A stretch of DNA of 64,000 bases from Lachnospiraceae bacterium KH1T2 (lineage in GTDB: Bacteria; Bacillota; Clostridia; Lachnospirales; Lachnospiraceae), in NCBI GenBank assembly GCA_900114405.1, contig FOSY01000016.1, forward strand, positions 1 through 64,000. The letters run 5' to 3'. The notes beneath the pieces are model-generated. The model saw only the letters and a list, made by a program, of their open reading frames with translations, was not told the origin of the DNA and ran no database searches. This document shows, in pieces, positions 44,821 through 54,484 of the stretch; positions within the stretch are counted from its first letter, which is position 1; every line of letters begins with the position of its first letter. Made by a program: the position numbers and the translations under genes.

Positions 44821-46217
44821 TTTTTCACCATTTCCGTTAACTCCTGTACATACATAGCCGCCAATATAACAACGATCATTCCGTTCAGCATCATGTAATT
44901 TTTCATATTAAATATTACAAGTAATGATTCAATTATCAGCAGCGAATATGCCACTATATCCCTAAAAAAGTGCACTTTAAGCTTTACATATTTTCTAACC
45001 ATTATCAACGCAAGCACAAACATCGTGAAATACGACGCCAACGTAGCCATTGCAGCCCCCATCGTACTAAACTCGATTATGAATACATAGTTTAAGATGA
45101 TATTTACAATAGCACCTGCACCTGTTGCACGTCCTATACTTCTTCCGTCCTTAAACGCGAGGCAAATACTACCAAGGAACCCTTCAAGCGCGCCAAAAAT
45201 GACTGATATAAGGAGTGGAGGCACAAGCACCCAAGCTTCAAAAAATGACTTTTGGAACATAAATCCTGCTATTATCTTCAGCAGCCATATTATACCTGCG
45301 CACCCAACGACCAGGCACGCATTGTAAACTCTGTACATTGTAGAGAAAAACTTATCTCTCTGCTCTTTTTTATATTCTTTCGCCGCAGACATTTGCCACG
45401 CTTGTGCAAAAATCCGCTGAAACACCTGAAGTATAGCCGGTATCTTGTACGCCGCACTATACAGTCCATTCTGGCTTGCTCCAAGGAGCGCAAGTATATA
45501 ATATCTGTCCAATGCATTGTTTATCCAGCTTGACGTAGAATACATCAGCATTGATGAGCCATACTCTTTCATCTCAGCCGCAAGTTTACTTTCTCCTGAC
45601 GGTTCTTTAAGCATCTTCACTCCGTCTGAAAGGAACAACATCAAACTACCGGCTCCGACGTATGCAATCATCTGAGCAAAGAGATATCCGCAAAGTCCCA
45701 GATCAAGTATCAAAAGAAACACAAGATTCGATGCAATCACAAGGAAAGTACATGATACGCTTCCCACGATCATTATCTGAACTTTTTCTGTTCCCTGGCA
45801 ATAGAGCAGCATATATTCATAAAAACTGTCACAAATAAAAAGTACTGCAAAGAACACGATATACTGCTTCTCAATATCTATAATGCCCGCAGACGAAAGG
45901 AGAACAGCCCCTATACATATCGCTGCTGTCACAATATCCGACTTGACCACACGCCTGATCCCAGCCTTCAAGATCTGTGCCCGATCAGCATCAGGATCAA
46001 GACCAAATCTTAATGCTGCTTCTCCTGCATTAAGCGTAAGAAGCGGTATTAGCAGCAGCAATGTCGTCTGCATTACATCTGCGATTCCATATTCTGCTTC
46101 TGACAGCACCGACGTATAAAACGGAACCAGCAAAAAAACAAGCATTTTCGACACAAAGCTGCTTATTGTGAACAGCGCCATATTCTTAAATAAATATTTA
46201 TATTTACCCTCAGCCAT
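44805..46217 (-). CDS. Polysaccharide flippase (Wzx-like, MOP superfamily)
   Basis: 470 residues with about 12-14 membrane helices. The N terminus KNMALFTISSFVSKMLVFLLVPFY is typical of polysaccharide biosynthesis flippases. It would move lipid-linked repeat units across the cytoplasmic membrane. Placed between the two Wzy-like genes, overlapping both (16 and 8 bases), so translation is probably coupled. Confidence 0.88.
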   Translation of the reverse strand: MAEGKYKYLFKNMALFTISSFVSKMLVFLLVPFYTSVLSEAEYGIADVMQTTLLLLIPLLTLNAGEAALRFGLDPDADRAQILKAGIRRVVKSDIVTAAICIGAVLLSSAGIIDIEKQYIVFFAVLFICDSFYEYMLLYCQGTEKVQIMIVGSVSCTFLVIASNLVFLLILDLGLCGYLFAQMIAYVGAGSLMLFLSDGVKMLKEPSGESKLAAEMKEYGSSMLMYSTSSWINNALDRYYILALLGASQNGLYSAAYKIPAILQVFQRIFAQAWQMSAAKEYKKEQRDKFFSTMYRVYNACLVVGCAGIIWLLKIIAGFMFQKSFFEAWVLVPPLLISVIFGALEGFLGSICLAFKDGRSIGRATGAGAIVNIILNYVFIIEFSTMGAAMATLASYFTMFVLALIMVRKYVKLKVHFFRDIVAYSLLIIESLLVIFNMKNYMMLNGMIVVILAAMYVQELTEMVKKCLKK

Positions 46218-47376
46218 TACATTCCTCTTTTCCGCTAAATGCAGTTGTCGTGAGGAATAAAAGCAAAGGAGAATAATCTGCCCACATAAGATCCATATCT
46301 ATAAATGATTCTATAAATATTGCAAATATCGCAGCTGCCGCACATATTCTTATGCTTCCCTGCGCCGAAAGTCTTGTCTGAAGCATTTTTAACCTTGAAA
46401 TTATCAGATACATGGACAGTAAAAATACTGGAAGTCCATGTACTGCCAATATATCATACATTGCATTGTGCATGTTATATTCCACAAATGATTTCAGCTG
46501 CCTTCCTGATCCTATGCCGGTAAATATATTATTTTTAAGAATATCCCATACCTCAAGCCAGATCTGCTCTCGGCCTGAGAATATACTCTTATAGAAGAAA
46601 GGAAGCTGCATATTAAATCCGGTTGATGCAAGTGCAACATAAAAGATTACAAATGCTATCGAGCCAAACGTTGCAAAAAGAGATAATGCCATGTATCTTT
46701 TTTTACCCAACCACCATTTTTTAGGAATAATGTAATAAAAGATCATAAACAGAGCAAATGCTATAAATGCCCCTCTTGCCAGGTGCCACAAAACAAGCGT
46801 TACAACTCTTATCGATGCCAGAACAATGAAAAATCCATATATTTCTTTCTTTGATGTAAGCTTTGTAAGCAAAATCATAGCGCCTAAGAAGGTGAATACC
46901 GTAACCGTTGCACCTGTGTTTGAATTATATGAAAATGCTCTATCATAAACGAACCATGAAGCAAACATAAGCAGGAAAAAGATTTCCAGCGCTTTTTGCT
47001 GCTTTTCATCAAATTTAATAAATGGCGCTAAATACCATATCAGCAAAAAATTCGCCAATATCAATATACAGCCCTTATTGGAACCAATTATGAATAAATT
47101 CGCTGCAGCAAGCAAAAGAGTTATTATCAGCACGATAAGTTGAGGCTCTTTTGACTTTATTTTCCCAAAAATATCTACATTTGCCAGGAAAAGCATTCCC
47201 AACGAAACAAATACTATCAGCGTATTGAATTTCTCTGTGTAGTGATAAAATAATGGGAACGTCCATGTTCCCATATAAAAGATCATCAATATTATTAATG
47301 CTGTCCACGTGAGGATTTTTTTTGTTTTACCATTTTCTCTGCGATCGCCATTAATTCCTTCGATCGATTTTCCCAT
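46210..47376 (-). CDS. O-antigen ligase/polymerase family membrane protein
   Basis: 388 residues, about eleven membrane helices, with FSGREQIWLEVWDILKN and FTGIGSGRQLKSF in the extracytoplasmic loop (Wzy_C type). AGGAG lies 8 bases before the ATG, so the start is well supported even though it overlaps the preceding glycosyltransferase gene by 82 bases. It resembles the protein at 43711-44820 in the same loop; one may polymerise and the other attach. Confidence 0.8.
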   Translation of the reverse strand: MGKSIEGINGDRRENGKTKKILTWTALIILMIFYMGTWTFPLFYHYTEKFNTLIVFVSLGMLFLANVDIFGKIKSKEPQLIVLIITLLLAAANLFIIGSNKGCILILANFLLIWYLAPFIKFDEKQQKALEIFFLLMFASWFVYDRAFSYNSNTGATVTVFTFLGAMILLTKLTSKKEIYGFFIVLASIRVVTLVLWHLARGAFIAFALFMIFYYIIPKKWWLGKKRYMALSLFATFGSIAFVIFYVALASTGFNMQLPFFYKSIFSGREQIWLEVWDILKNNIFTGIGSGRQLKSFVEYNMHNAMYDILAVHGLPVFLLSMYLIISRLKMLQTRLSAQGSIRICAAAAIFAIFIESFIDMDLMWADYSPLLLFLTTTAFSGKEECNG

Positions 47377-48323
47377 GATGTATGCTCCTTATCTGTGCAT
47401 GACAAAATTCTGGAATTATTGCCTTTGAGCATGATTTCTCTGAGTTTGGAAGCTATTTCACCTATATCTTCATGGTCATTTATCACGTCTGTATCTTTTA
47501 TTCCACCAAGACTCGATAAAACTCCGCACTCTTTTGACAATAATACATCGCAACCGGAAAGCAACGCTTCTACCGGCGCAAGTCCAAACGTCTCAAATAT
47601 ACTATTCTGCACAAAAACCTTTGATTTTTTATATAATTTAAATAATTCTACCGAATCAACGAGACCTACATTTTCTACAAATTCAAACCCATTGATTTCT
47701 TCCGTATCAGCTCCATCAGCACCCGCTACTGTAAGCTTGATGCCACTGATACCCGACTTTCTGAGTAATTCAATTGCCTTGCATATATTAACGATCCTTT
47801 TTCTCGGCATACCTCCGCCAACACTTATTATTGAAAAGTCTTCACGCTCTTCCTCAGAATCATCAACCTTCAAACTATCCCAGTCTATACCGTTAGTCAG
47901 ATGCATTATCTTATTCTTATACTTGGGATAGTGGTCTTTAAGCCATGTCTCAAACTGCCTTGAAACACCAAGTATCAGATCTGCTGCCTTCATCATTTCT
48001 CTTTCATCATCAGCCATCTTATCATTTGGAACTTTATTAAGTATGTTCTCAAATTCCACACAGCCATGCATCAGATATATGCTTGGTATGCCCCTCATAG
48101 CGGCCAGTTTCATTCCCAATATATTCTGCCTTGAATGCCCCGAAAAAAATGCACAGTCAGCTTTTTTCATCTTCAGTGCAAGCTCTATCGCCCTTTTTAC
48201 CTTGATACGTTCTTCCAGGTAAAGTGTATTTTTCGGCAAGTGCTCACGATATGCCTTAGTTACATTTGCAGGGCCGGTTCCCGACCAATCATCTCCTATC
48301 AGAAACAACCTTATTCCGCTCAT
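47295..48323 (-). CDS. Glycosyltransferase family 4
   Basis: 342 residues with GT-B features: the N-terminal GDDWSGTGPANVTKA, and in the second half ISVGGGMPRKRI, KLTVAGADGA and the nucleotide-sugar binding SIFETFGLAPVEALLSGC (E-x7-E type). It transfers a sugar from an activated donor to the growing lipid-linked unit in the cytoplasm. It overlaps its neighbours by 35 and 82 bases. Confidence 0.88.
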   Translation of the reverse strand: MSGIRLFLIGDDWSGTGPANVTKAYREHLPKNTLYLEERIKVKRAIELALKMKKADCAFFSGHSRQNILGMKLAAMRGIPSIYLMHGCVEFENILNKVPNDKMADDEREMMKAADLILGVSRQFETWLKDHYPKYKNKIMHLTNGIDWDSLKVDDSEEEREDFSIISVGGGMPRKRIVNICKAIELLRKSGISGIKLTVAGADGADTEEINGFEFVENVGLVDSVELFKLYKKSKVFVQNSIFETFGLAPVEALLSGCDVLLSKECGVLSSLGGIKDTDVINDHEDIGEIASKLREIMLKGNNSRILSCTDKEHTSWENRSKELMAIAEKMVKQKKSSRGQH

Positions 48324-49110
48324 ACTCCAATACCCCCTTATACATACACCTTATTGCTCTATACATGGAAATATCTTTTCTATAAAGTTTATACTTTCTG
48401 ATTGCAAACTGCCATATCAAAAAATGATATCCTCTTCGCCACATCCTGTAGTATCCGGCACCACGGTCTCTGAAAAATTTCTCATTATATCCCTTAAACC
48501 ATGTAGATTCCGTATCAAGCAATCCTGCAATTTTTACCGGAACATATAATATCTTTAACCCAGCTCTCAACGCATCAAAGAGAAAAATATTTTCCTCGCC
48601 CATAGCAAACTCAGATCCCGCACCAAACAACTCATCCATTTTCAGACCGTATTTTTTTACTGTGCTAAGCCTGAATGCGACTTCCGGCGAAAATATCTTC
48701 ATCGTGTGAAGAGGCTCCATAAATCTTACTTTATCATAAATTGGAGAATGTCTCTCCGGCCTTTCTATAAAAAAAGCGATTATATCTGCCTCAGGATTTT
48801 CATCAAAGTACTTCGTGATCAGCTTCTCATAATCATCAACATAGCAGACATCATTATCAGCGAATATACAAAATTCTGCCGAAGCATTTTTTAATGCCAT
48901 ATTTCGACTCTTTGATAATCCTCTTTCTGTTGTTGAAATGTAATTTATCTTCCTGCCGCCTTCATTTATAACTTCGGTTAAATTCTGATCACATTGATTT
49001 ATTAATGTAACATTACCTTTAATATTAAGGCAGTCAATATAACGCCAGCCGTCCAGATGCATGCACGAAAGCAATACTTCCAGACGGCTGGTACTCTTTT
49101 CATTATTCAT
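48289..49110 (-). CDS. Glycosyltransferase family 2
   Basis: The ATG at 49110 follows GGAG by 6 bases; 273 residues. GT-A fold with ERGLSKSRNMALKNA, the metal-binding FADNDVCYVDDYE (DxD-like) and EENIFLFDALRAGLKILYVP. It resembles the family that acts on multi-unit glycans with an N-terminal extension. It overlaps the next gene upstream by four bases. Confidence 0.85.
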   Translation of the reverse strand: MNNEKSTSRLEVLLSCMHLDGWRYIDCLNIKGNVTLINQCDQNLTEVINEGGRKINYISTTERGLSKSRNMALKNASAEFCIFADNDVCYVDDYEKLITKYFDENPEADIIAFFIERPERHSPIYDKVRFMEPLHTMKIFSPEVAFRLSTVKKYGLKMDELFGAGSEFAMGEENIFLFDALRAGLKILYVPVKIAGLLDTESTWFKGYNEKFFRDRGAGYYRMWRRGYHFLIWQFAIRKYKLYRKDISMYRAIRCMYKGVLEYERNKVVSDRR

Positions 49111-49874
49111 AAACGTCTCCAGACCGCATGCAGTGCATAAAAAGAAAAGCACCAGGCACTCTTCAGAATCCCCATACCTTCAACGTTCCTGTATAAATTC
49201 CAAATTCTTTTTATTGCCTCATTTTTATTAGACGATAGTGTTCCACTACTTCTGCGATACAGCGTAAGTGGCCTATTTAATCCATATGCCGTATAACCTT
49301 CTTTAAGCACTTTCCACCAAGTCGCTGTATCTTCACTTGGAACATCCGGCATCATTATCGTTTCCTTATCAATCTTCGTCATGTCAAACATCACAGTACT
49401 TGTGAAAATAGTGGTGTTTTTGAGAGCATCCTCATAATTCATTTTCAACGGAACTTTAACGATCTTATCAATTCCGACACCTGTCTCGTCAGCAAACTCA
49501 TAGCCGGTGAATGAAAATGCAGCGTTCGTTTTATGCATAAAATTCAGCTGCATCTTAAGCTTTGGCGGTTCCCAAAGATCATCCGCATCCAAAAAAGTAA
49601 TAAATCTTCCAGATGCAGCCTCAATTCCTAAGTTTCTCGCTGCCGCAGCTCCTTTTTTTTCACCTGTGATAAGCAAACGGATCTTATTTCCAAGTCCTTT
49701 TTCCTGAAACTCTTCAATTATATAGTTTATACATTTTACGCTATTGTCCGTGGAATGATCTTCCACAAGCAGTATTTCCCAATCTTCATAGGTTTCTGCC
49801 ATAACAGAACGTACTGTATCTTCTATGAACCGTCCGGCATTATGAACCGGAATTATAACCGAAACTTCTGCCAT
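49107..49874 (-). CDS. Glycosyltransferase family 2
   Basis: The ATG at 49874 follows GGAGGGGG; 255 residues. VSVIIPVHNAGRFIEDTV is the GT2 N terminus and TFLDADDLWEP carries the DxD motif; SEDTATWWKVLKEGYTAYGL is typical of the acceptor side. Similar to galactosyl- and rhamnosyltransferases of EPS clusters; specificity is not readable. Confidence 0.88.
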   Translation of the reverse strand: MAEVSVIIPVHNAGRFIEDTVRSVMAETYEDWEILLVEDHSTDNSVKCINYIIEEFQEKGLGNKIRLLITGEKKGAAAARNLGIEAASGRFITFLDADDLWEPPKLKMQLNFMHKTNAAFSFTGYEFADETGVGIDKIVKVPLKMNYEDALKNTTIFTSTVMFDMTKIDKETIMMPDVPSEDTATWWKVLKEGYTAYGLNRPLTLYRRSSGTLSSNKNEAIKRIWNLYRNVEGMGILKSAWCFSFYALHAVWRRL

Positions 49875-49891
49875 TCTCTTCCCCCTCCGGG

Positions 49892-51280
49892 TCAATTTCC
49901 CTTTGTTGAAGGGTTCTCTTGCCCCCCAGCAGTTACCTTTTCATGTGCACCCTCTGTGCTTTCCTTCATGAAAAGTATTTTAACTGTCAATATCATAAGC
50001 TTTATATCAAGCCAGAGCGAATACTGCTCAATATAGTAAAGGTCAAACTTAAGCTTATCATATGGCAGCGTATTATATTTACCATAGAGCTGAGCATAAC
50101 CTGTTATTCCGGCTCTAACCTTCATCCTATATCTAAATTCCGGCATCGTCTCGGAATATTTTTCTATAAATTCTGGTCTTTCCGGTCTTGGGCCAACAAA
50201 AGACATATCACCTTTTAACACATTTATAAGCTGTGGAAGCTCGTCAAGCCTGCACGCCCTTATAAAACGCCCTACCGGAGTGATCCTCGGGTCAGACTCT
50301 GCCGCAAGTACTGCCACACCAGCCTTTTCAGCATTCATTATCATGCTTCTGAATTTATAAATATAAAATTTACGTCCATTTATCGTACATCTAACCTGCT
50401 TATACAAAGCCGGTCCGCCATCATAAAGCTTGACAGCTAATGCAGTGATTATCATGAAAGGCGATGTTATGATCAAAAGAATCGCTGCAATAACTATATC
50501 CATCAATCTCTTGATCACACGTTCTTCATACTGCAAAGGATTTGAATCCGTAAGAAGCAGCGGCGTATCAAACAAATGCACCGGCTCAGAGCCGTTCAAT
50601 ATGATATCTGAAATCTTCGGCATCACATATATACGTTTAGAGCATTCATAGCAATACTTAAAAATAGGGTTTCTTTGATCTGTCGGAATATCCCAAAGCA
50701 TGATAGTGTTATACTCTTCGATCAGCCTTTTTATCTTTTCATCGCTTTCACAGGCATTTACTGATTCTGCTATATGAAATTGATCTTTTCTTGTCGCAAG
50801 CTTCTCTACGAAATTATGTATCGACTCGCCGCCATATATAAGCAGAACATCATATGGCTTAAACCTGTTCCTATAAAAAGCCGCCGTCGTTGAAATCCAT
50901 CCGCAGCTAAATAAAAGCTGTATCCCGAATACAGCCAATAATGAAAGCGGATTTGGAACTTTATATGACAGCAGCATCGCTATCAGATAAAAAAAAGCGT
51001 CTGACATTATCGCCGTAAACACGAAGGAAAACATAACTTCCCCAGCTCGTCTCACTCCGACAAGCAGGCCTCCAAAAACCTGTCCAAGGAAGAGAACCAC
51101 TCCAACGTACATCGTCATTACAAAGAGATGTCCCTTGAAATAAAGCTGAGTTCTGAATTCATTATTATAAACATTATGAAGCACATACAATATGAGCAGT
51201 GCATCCACGGCAATCATTATAGTGCATGCCGCTAAAGTATATAGGCGTTTCATCGCCTCTTCTGATCTTATTCGTCTCAT
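49892..51280 (-). CDS. Polyprenyl glycosylphosphotransferase (priming sugar transferase)
   Basis: 462 residues: four N-terminal membrane helices, a soluble nucleotide-binding-like middle, one more helix, and the C-terminal bacterial sugar transferase domain with KRLMDIVIAAILLI, YKFRSMIMNAE, RLDELPQLINVLKGDMSFVGPRPERPEF in shortened form LDELPQLINVLKGDMS. It starts synthesis by moving a sugar phosphate to undecaprenyl phosphate. It follows the next GT gene without any gap (TAAATG). Confidence 0.92.
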   Translation of the reverse strand: MRRIRSEEAMKRLYTLAACTIMIAVDALLILYVLHNVYNNEFRTQLYFKGHLFVMTMYVGVVLFLGQVFGGLLVGVRRAGEVMFSFVFTAIMSDAFFYLIAMLLSYKVPNPLSLLAVFGIQLLFSCGWISTTAAFYRNRFKPYDVLLIYGGESIHNFVEKLATRKDQFHIAESVNACESDEKIKRLIEEYNTIMLWDIPTDQRNPIFKYCYECSKRIYVMPKISDIILNGSEPVHLFDTPLLLTDSNPLQYEERVIKRLMDIVIAAILLIITSPFMIITALAVKLYDGGPALYKQVRCTINGRKFYIYKFRSMIMNAEKAGVAVLAAESDPRITPVGRFIRACRLDELPQLINVLKGDMSFVGPRPERPEFIEKYSETMPEFRYRMKVRAGITGYAQLYGKYNTLPYDKLKFDLYYIEQYSLWLDIKLMILTVKILFMKESTEGAHEKVTAGGQENPSTKGN

Positions 51281-52147
51281 TTATAGCTTTCTTCTCAATG
51301 AAAGCAGTAAAAACCCCGGTATCCCGGCCAATACCAGCAATAAAGGAAGCGGATTTTTCTGCTTATGATCACTTTCTGCCATTAGTGCAAATCTTAGACA
51401 ATGCGCTGCATATTTAAGCCTGAGTTTTGACCATGGTGTAAACTTCGCCCTATTTACATAGTACAGATACCATGCCGTCGGATTATCCCATCTAAGCTCA
51501 TCAACTTTCGCTGTATAGCCCTCATCCTCAAGCTCGCATATAGTTAAAATTTTAGGCATCACCATAAGATAATACTTTTGTCCTATAAGGTCATATACAT
51601 AATCTTCAGGAACATATTTCTCACCTTCTATCTCAGGAAAAAGATTTTCCTTCAATACGTCAGTTCTGAAAACGAGTGTCGTTTCACCGTTAAAACCCCT
51701 TATTCTCAGATCAAGCAAAGATGTCTTATCTACATCAGGAAATTCCTCATTATATAGTATTTCTGTCTCACTGATTCCCTTATGCGCCACGATTCCTGCA
51801 CATTTATCATCATCTTTGCAACTATTCCATGCATTCAATATATCATCAACTGCACTCTTTGTAAAACAATCATCTGAATCAAGACACACAAAAAGAGGCG
51901 AAGCTGCATTCTTAACTCCGTCGTTGTGTGAACGCATTTTCCCGCCATTTTCACGGTATAAATAACGAACTGTTATCTTTTTTTCAGAAATAAATTTATT
52001 TACAATATTTCTTGTAGAATCTGTCGACCCATCATCTACTATCAGCCATTCAAAGTTATGATTTGTCTGATCTACAAGACTTTCATATACTCTATTTAGA
52101 AGCTCAGCCCTGTTATATGTTGGTGTAAATACCGTTAATTCTGCCAT
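51281..52147 (-). CDS. Glycosyltransferase family 2
   Basis: 288 residues. ELTVFTPTYNRAELLNRVYE, DWLIVDDGSTDST-like EWLIVDDGSTDSTRN and FVCLDSDDCFTKSAV give the GT-A fold and DxD motif. The C terminus contains a hydrophobic stretch (PLPLLLVLAGIPGFLLLSL) that may anchor it to the membrane. Overlaps the membrane protein gene by 13 bases. Confidence 0.88.
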   Translation of the reverse strand: MAELTVFTPTYNRAELLNRVYESLVDQTNHNFEWLIVDDGSTDSTRNIVNKFISEKKITVRYLYRENGGKMRSHNDGVKNAASPLFVCLDSDDCFTKSAVDDILNAWNSCKDDDKCAGIVAHKGISETEILYNEEFPDVDKTSLLDLRIRGFNGETTLVFRTDVLKENLFPEIEGEKYVPEDYVYDLIGQKYYLMVMPKILTICELEDEGYTAKVDELRWDNPTAWYLYYVNRAKFTPWSKLRLKYAAHCLRFALMAESDHKQKNPLPLLLVLAGIPGFLLLSLRRKL

Positions 52148-53034
52148 AAACTCAAAAACTTCTGCTGTTTCCAGACTTCGCTGTAATCAGGCAGAGTAAA
52201 TACCTCCGTATTATTTGAAGTATACTTATATACAACCCTTGTCCCGGTCTCGCCGATCTTTTTTAATCCGGCTTTTTCAAGATAATACTGCATGGAACTA
52301 TAATGATCCAGCACAATATACTCTGTATTGCTGTCATCCATAGCTTTAATGAAATCACTTTTAGGAATCTGCCTTCCCATCACAATAACTCCCAAAATAC
52401 GATTTACAGGATTTTCGTCATACGCAAGCATATCATCTGTTATTTTTCCGGCAACCGCATTAATATAGGCTTCACGGTCAACCGTAAGCATTATAGACGC
52501 GTCATACTGACGCAGCTCCATATTCATGTTGTAATCACATACAGCCCTTGGATATTCATGATCACTGTCATTATGGATAATATTTGCCACTTGAAGTACT
52601 TCTTCCGGCATTTTGTATATATTGGCTGCCTTCGTATAACCAGAAGAGTACAAGTACACACCGCTTCCTGCAAGTATCATACAAAACGCTGCCGTTAAAA
52701 CTATTTTTTCCCCTATAGTTTCTTTCTGGATAACAAACTTTGCAGCTAAATATGACAAAACCAATGTCACAGGCGCAATCCACAAAAATCTATAATATTC
52801 TTTATTTATATCAAACAGAGTATTTATAACTACCGGTGTGACCGGATTGAAAACAGTCAATAACGTTACTATTCCGGGCCAGAAAAAAACTGCTTTTTCC
52901 TTTTCACTGCCCTTTAGCAATATGAATAGCAGAGCTGCAACATAAAACAGCAAATATAAGCATCCACCGCTATAGTAACCTATGCACTTAAAAATATATA
53001 AAAAGCCGCTTTCAGCGACAGTTAATGTCTGCAT
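52135..53034 (-). CDS. Membrane protein, C-terminal half of a DUF6077-like protein
   Basis: 299 residues: four or five membrane helices in the first 150 residues, then a soluble part with no recognisable motif. It begins 14 bases after the stop of the gene at 53049-54137, in another frame. Related DUF6077-type proteins of Lachnospiraceae are single chains of about 650 residues, so these two could be halves of one. A weak AGGGAA site precedes the ATG, which would allow separate translation. Confidence 0.6.
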   Translation of the reverse strand: MQTLTVAESGFLYIFKCIGYYSGGCLYLLFYVAALLFILLKGSEKEKAVFFWPGIVTLLTVFNPVTPVVINTLFDINKEYYRFLWIAPVTLVLSYLAAKFVIQKETIGEKIVLTAAFCMILAGSGVYLYSSGYTKAANIYKMPEEVLQVANIIHNDSDHEYPRAVCDYNMNMELRQYDASIMLTVDREAYINAVAGKITDDMLAYDENPVNRILGVIVMGRQIPKSDFIKAMDDSNTEYIVLDHYSSMQYYLEKAGLKKIGETGTRVVYKYTSNNTEVFTLPDYSEVWKQQKFLSLWQN

Positions 53035-53048
53035 ATTTTATTTCCCTA

Positions 53049-54137
53049 TCAATGTTTTCCAAAAAGTGGCGGATATGTATAGAACACAAACAAACCTTTA
53101 ACATAACCAACATATGCAAGCAGAAGTATTATGCAAGGAATAACGCAAAGTGCACAATTAATGATCACTTTTACGCTTTTCTTTCTTACAGCCAATGGCA
53201 GACCTAGAACTGCGACTGTCGCCGGCACCAGCATATTAGCTGAGTTTGAAAGAATTGTTGAGCCTAAACATACCAAAAACAAAAATCTCCAATTTCTGCC
53301 TTTTCTATGATCATCATTTAATTTTATAAATATATAAATGACCATTGGTATAACAATATTTCCGATTAGAGATTTTCCTTCATATGTTCTCGTAAGCATA
53401 AAATTTGAACTTGTAAATATTGAAATATAAAAGAAATTTACAACACCTGCAAAGAAAAGCATGAGGCTTATCGCAGATGTCTTTTTTCCAAAAAGTTCAA
53501 GAGCTATACGATAATAAATGATATTACTGATAACGAAAGCCGTCCCCGCCATTATGGTTTTAGTCCAAAGAAGCGGATGTATCCCCGTCAGGTAGCACCA
53601 CACAGCATCATTCATAGGATAGGTTGAAAAAAGATATCTCATTTCAAAATGATTCAGCCAGTCTCCTGTATATGGATCATATATATTCATGGTATTTGTC
53701 TGTAATGATGTAGTTACATTTGCGACGTAATATGCAGCATCTAATGTAAACTGATATGCATTAAGAATAATTACCAGCTGTACCAGAACAATCGCAGCTA
53801 CACTTATAGCAAATGCTTTATGCCTGCACAGCACTGCTGAAACCTCTGAAAACTTATCTTTCCATATTTTATGGTTGAGTATGCATGAAATTATGCAAAT
53901 GATTCCGATCATGACTCCCCATAAATTTCCGAGCCAACTTAATGGGCGCCAGTTCAGCATGATCACAAGACACGGTATATCAAATAAACAATAATATACA
54001 AAAAAACCACTTAAAACCGTCGTCGAGATTGAAAAATCTTTATTACTCTGCCTGCCTGTAATAAGTGAACCGAATATAAAGTATAAAATTAAATTGACGG
54101 GTATCATCATGATACCCATTAACATTTGAAGTGTCAC
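53049..54137 (-). CDS. Membrane protein, N-terminal half of a DUF6077-like protein
   Basis: 362 residues starting with GTG directly after the stop of the upstream gene (TAAGTG). About ten membrane helices; an outside loop with DPYTGDWLNHFEMRYLFSTYP resembles the glycosyltransferase-C type loops. The family may be polyprenol-linked glycosyltransferases or polymerases acting outside the membrane. It stops within a membrane-segment context, which supports a split gene. Confidence 0.6.
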   Translation of the reverse strand: MTLQMLMGIMMIPVNLILYFIFGSLITGRQSNKDFSISTTVLSGFFVYYCLFDIPCLVIMLNWRPLSWLGNLWGVMIGIICIISCILNHKIWKDKFSEVSAVLCRHKAFAISVAAIVLVQLVIILNAYQFTLDAAYYVANVTTSLQTNTMNIYDPYTGDWLNHFEMRYLFSTYPMNDAVWCYLTGIHPLLWTKTIMAGTAFVISNIIYYRIALELFGKKTSAISLMLFFAGVVNFFYISIFTSSNFMLTRTYEGKSLIGNIVIPMVIYIFIKLNDDHRKGRNWRFLFLVCLGSTILSNSANMLVPATVAVLGLPLAVRKKSVKVIINCALCVIPCIILLLAYVGYVKGLFVFYTYPPLFGKH

Positions 54138-54470
54138 TTACTCTGTGCTCTCCCTTACTGCCTGCATTTCCTGAACAGTCTCTTCAAGATTCTGAACACT
54201 GCCATAAAGTGTATTGATTTTGCTATTCAGCGTAAATATGGATACGACTGCAAAAATGGCAAATAGAATGAAAACTACATAGCCAATAACAATCATCCTC
54301 CACTTCGTCTTGTTATTCAAGATGTCATCCTCCGCTGTTGTATCTTCTTCCCTCGATTCTGAATCATTGAACAAAAAAAGCGCCGCCAGCCTGTCGAGCA
54401 GCGGCGCAGTTTTCTTCTGTGTCAAAATGAGGATTATTCCGATTAGAATCAGTCCTGCACGGAAAATCAT
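54138..54470 (-). CDS. Small membrane protein with coiled coil
   Basis: 110 residues: helix at 3-16, acidic middle (ESREEDTTAEDD), helix at about 58-82, then a short coiled coil (LNSKINTLYGSVQNLEETVQ). It may regulate or tether the polysaccharide machinery; the family is not recognised. It lies between rfbD and the large membrane protein gene. Confidence 0.6.
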   Translation of the reverse strand: MIFRAGLILIGIILILTQKKTAPLLDRLAALFLFNDSESREEDTTAEDDILNNKTKWRMIVIGYVVFILFAIFAVVSIFTLNSKINTLYGSVQNLEETVQEMQAVRESTE

Positions 54471-54484
54471 ATTTCGTCCTCTAC

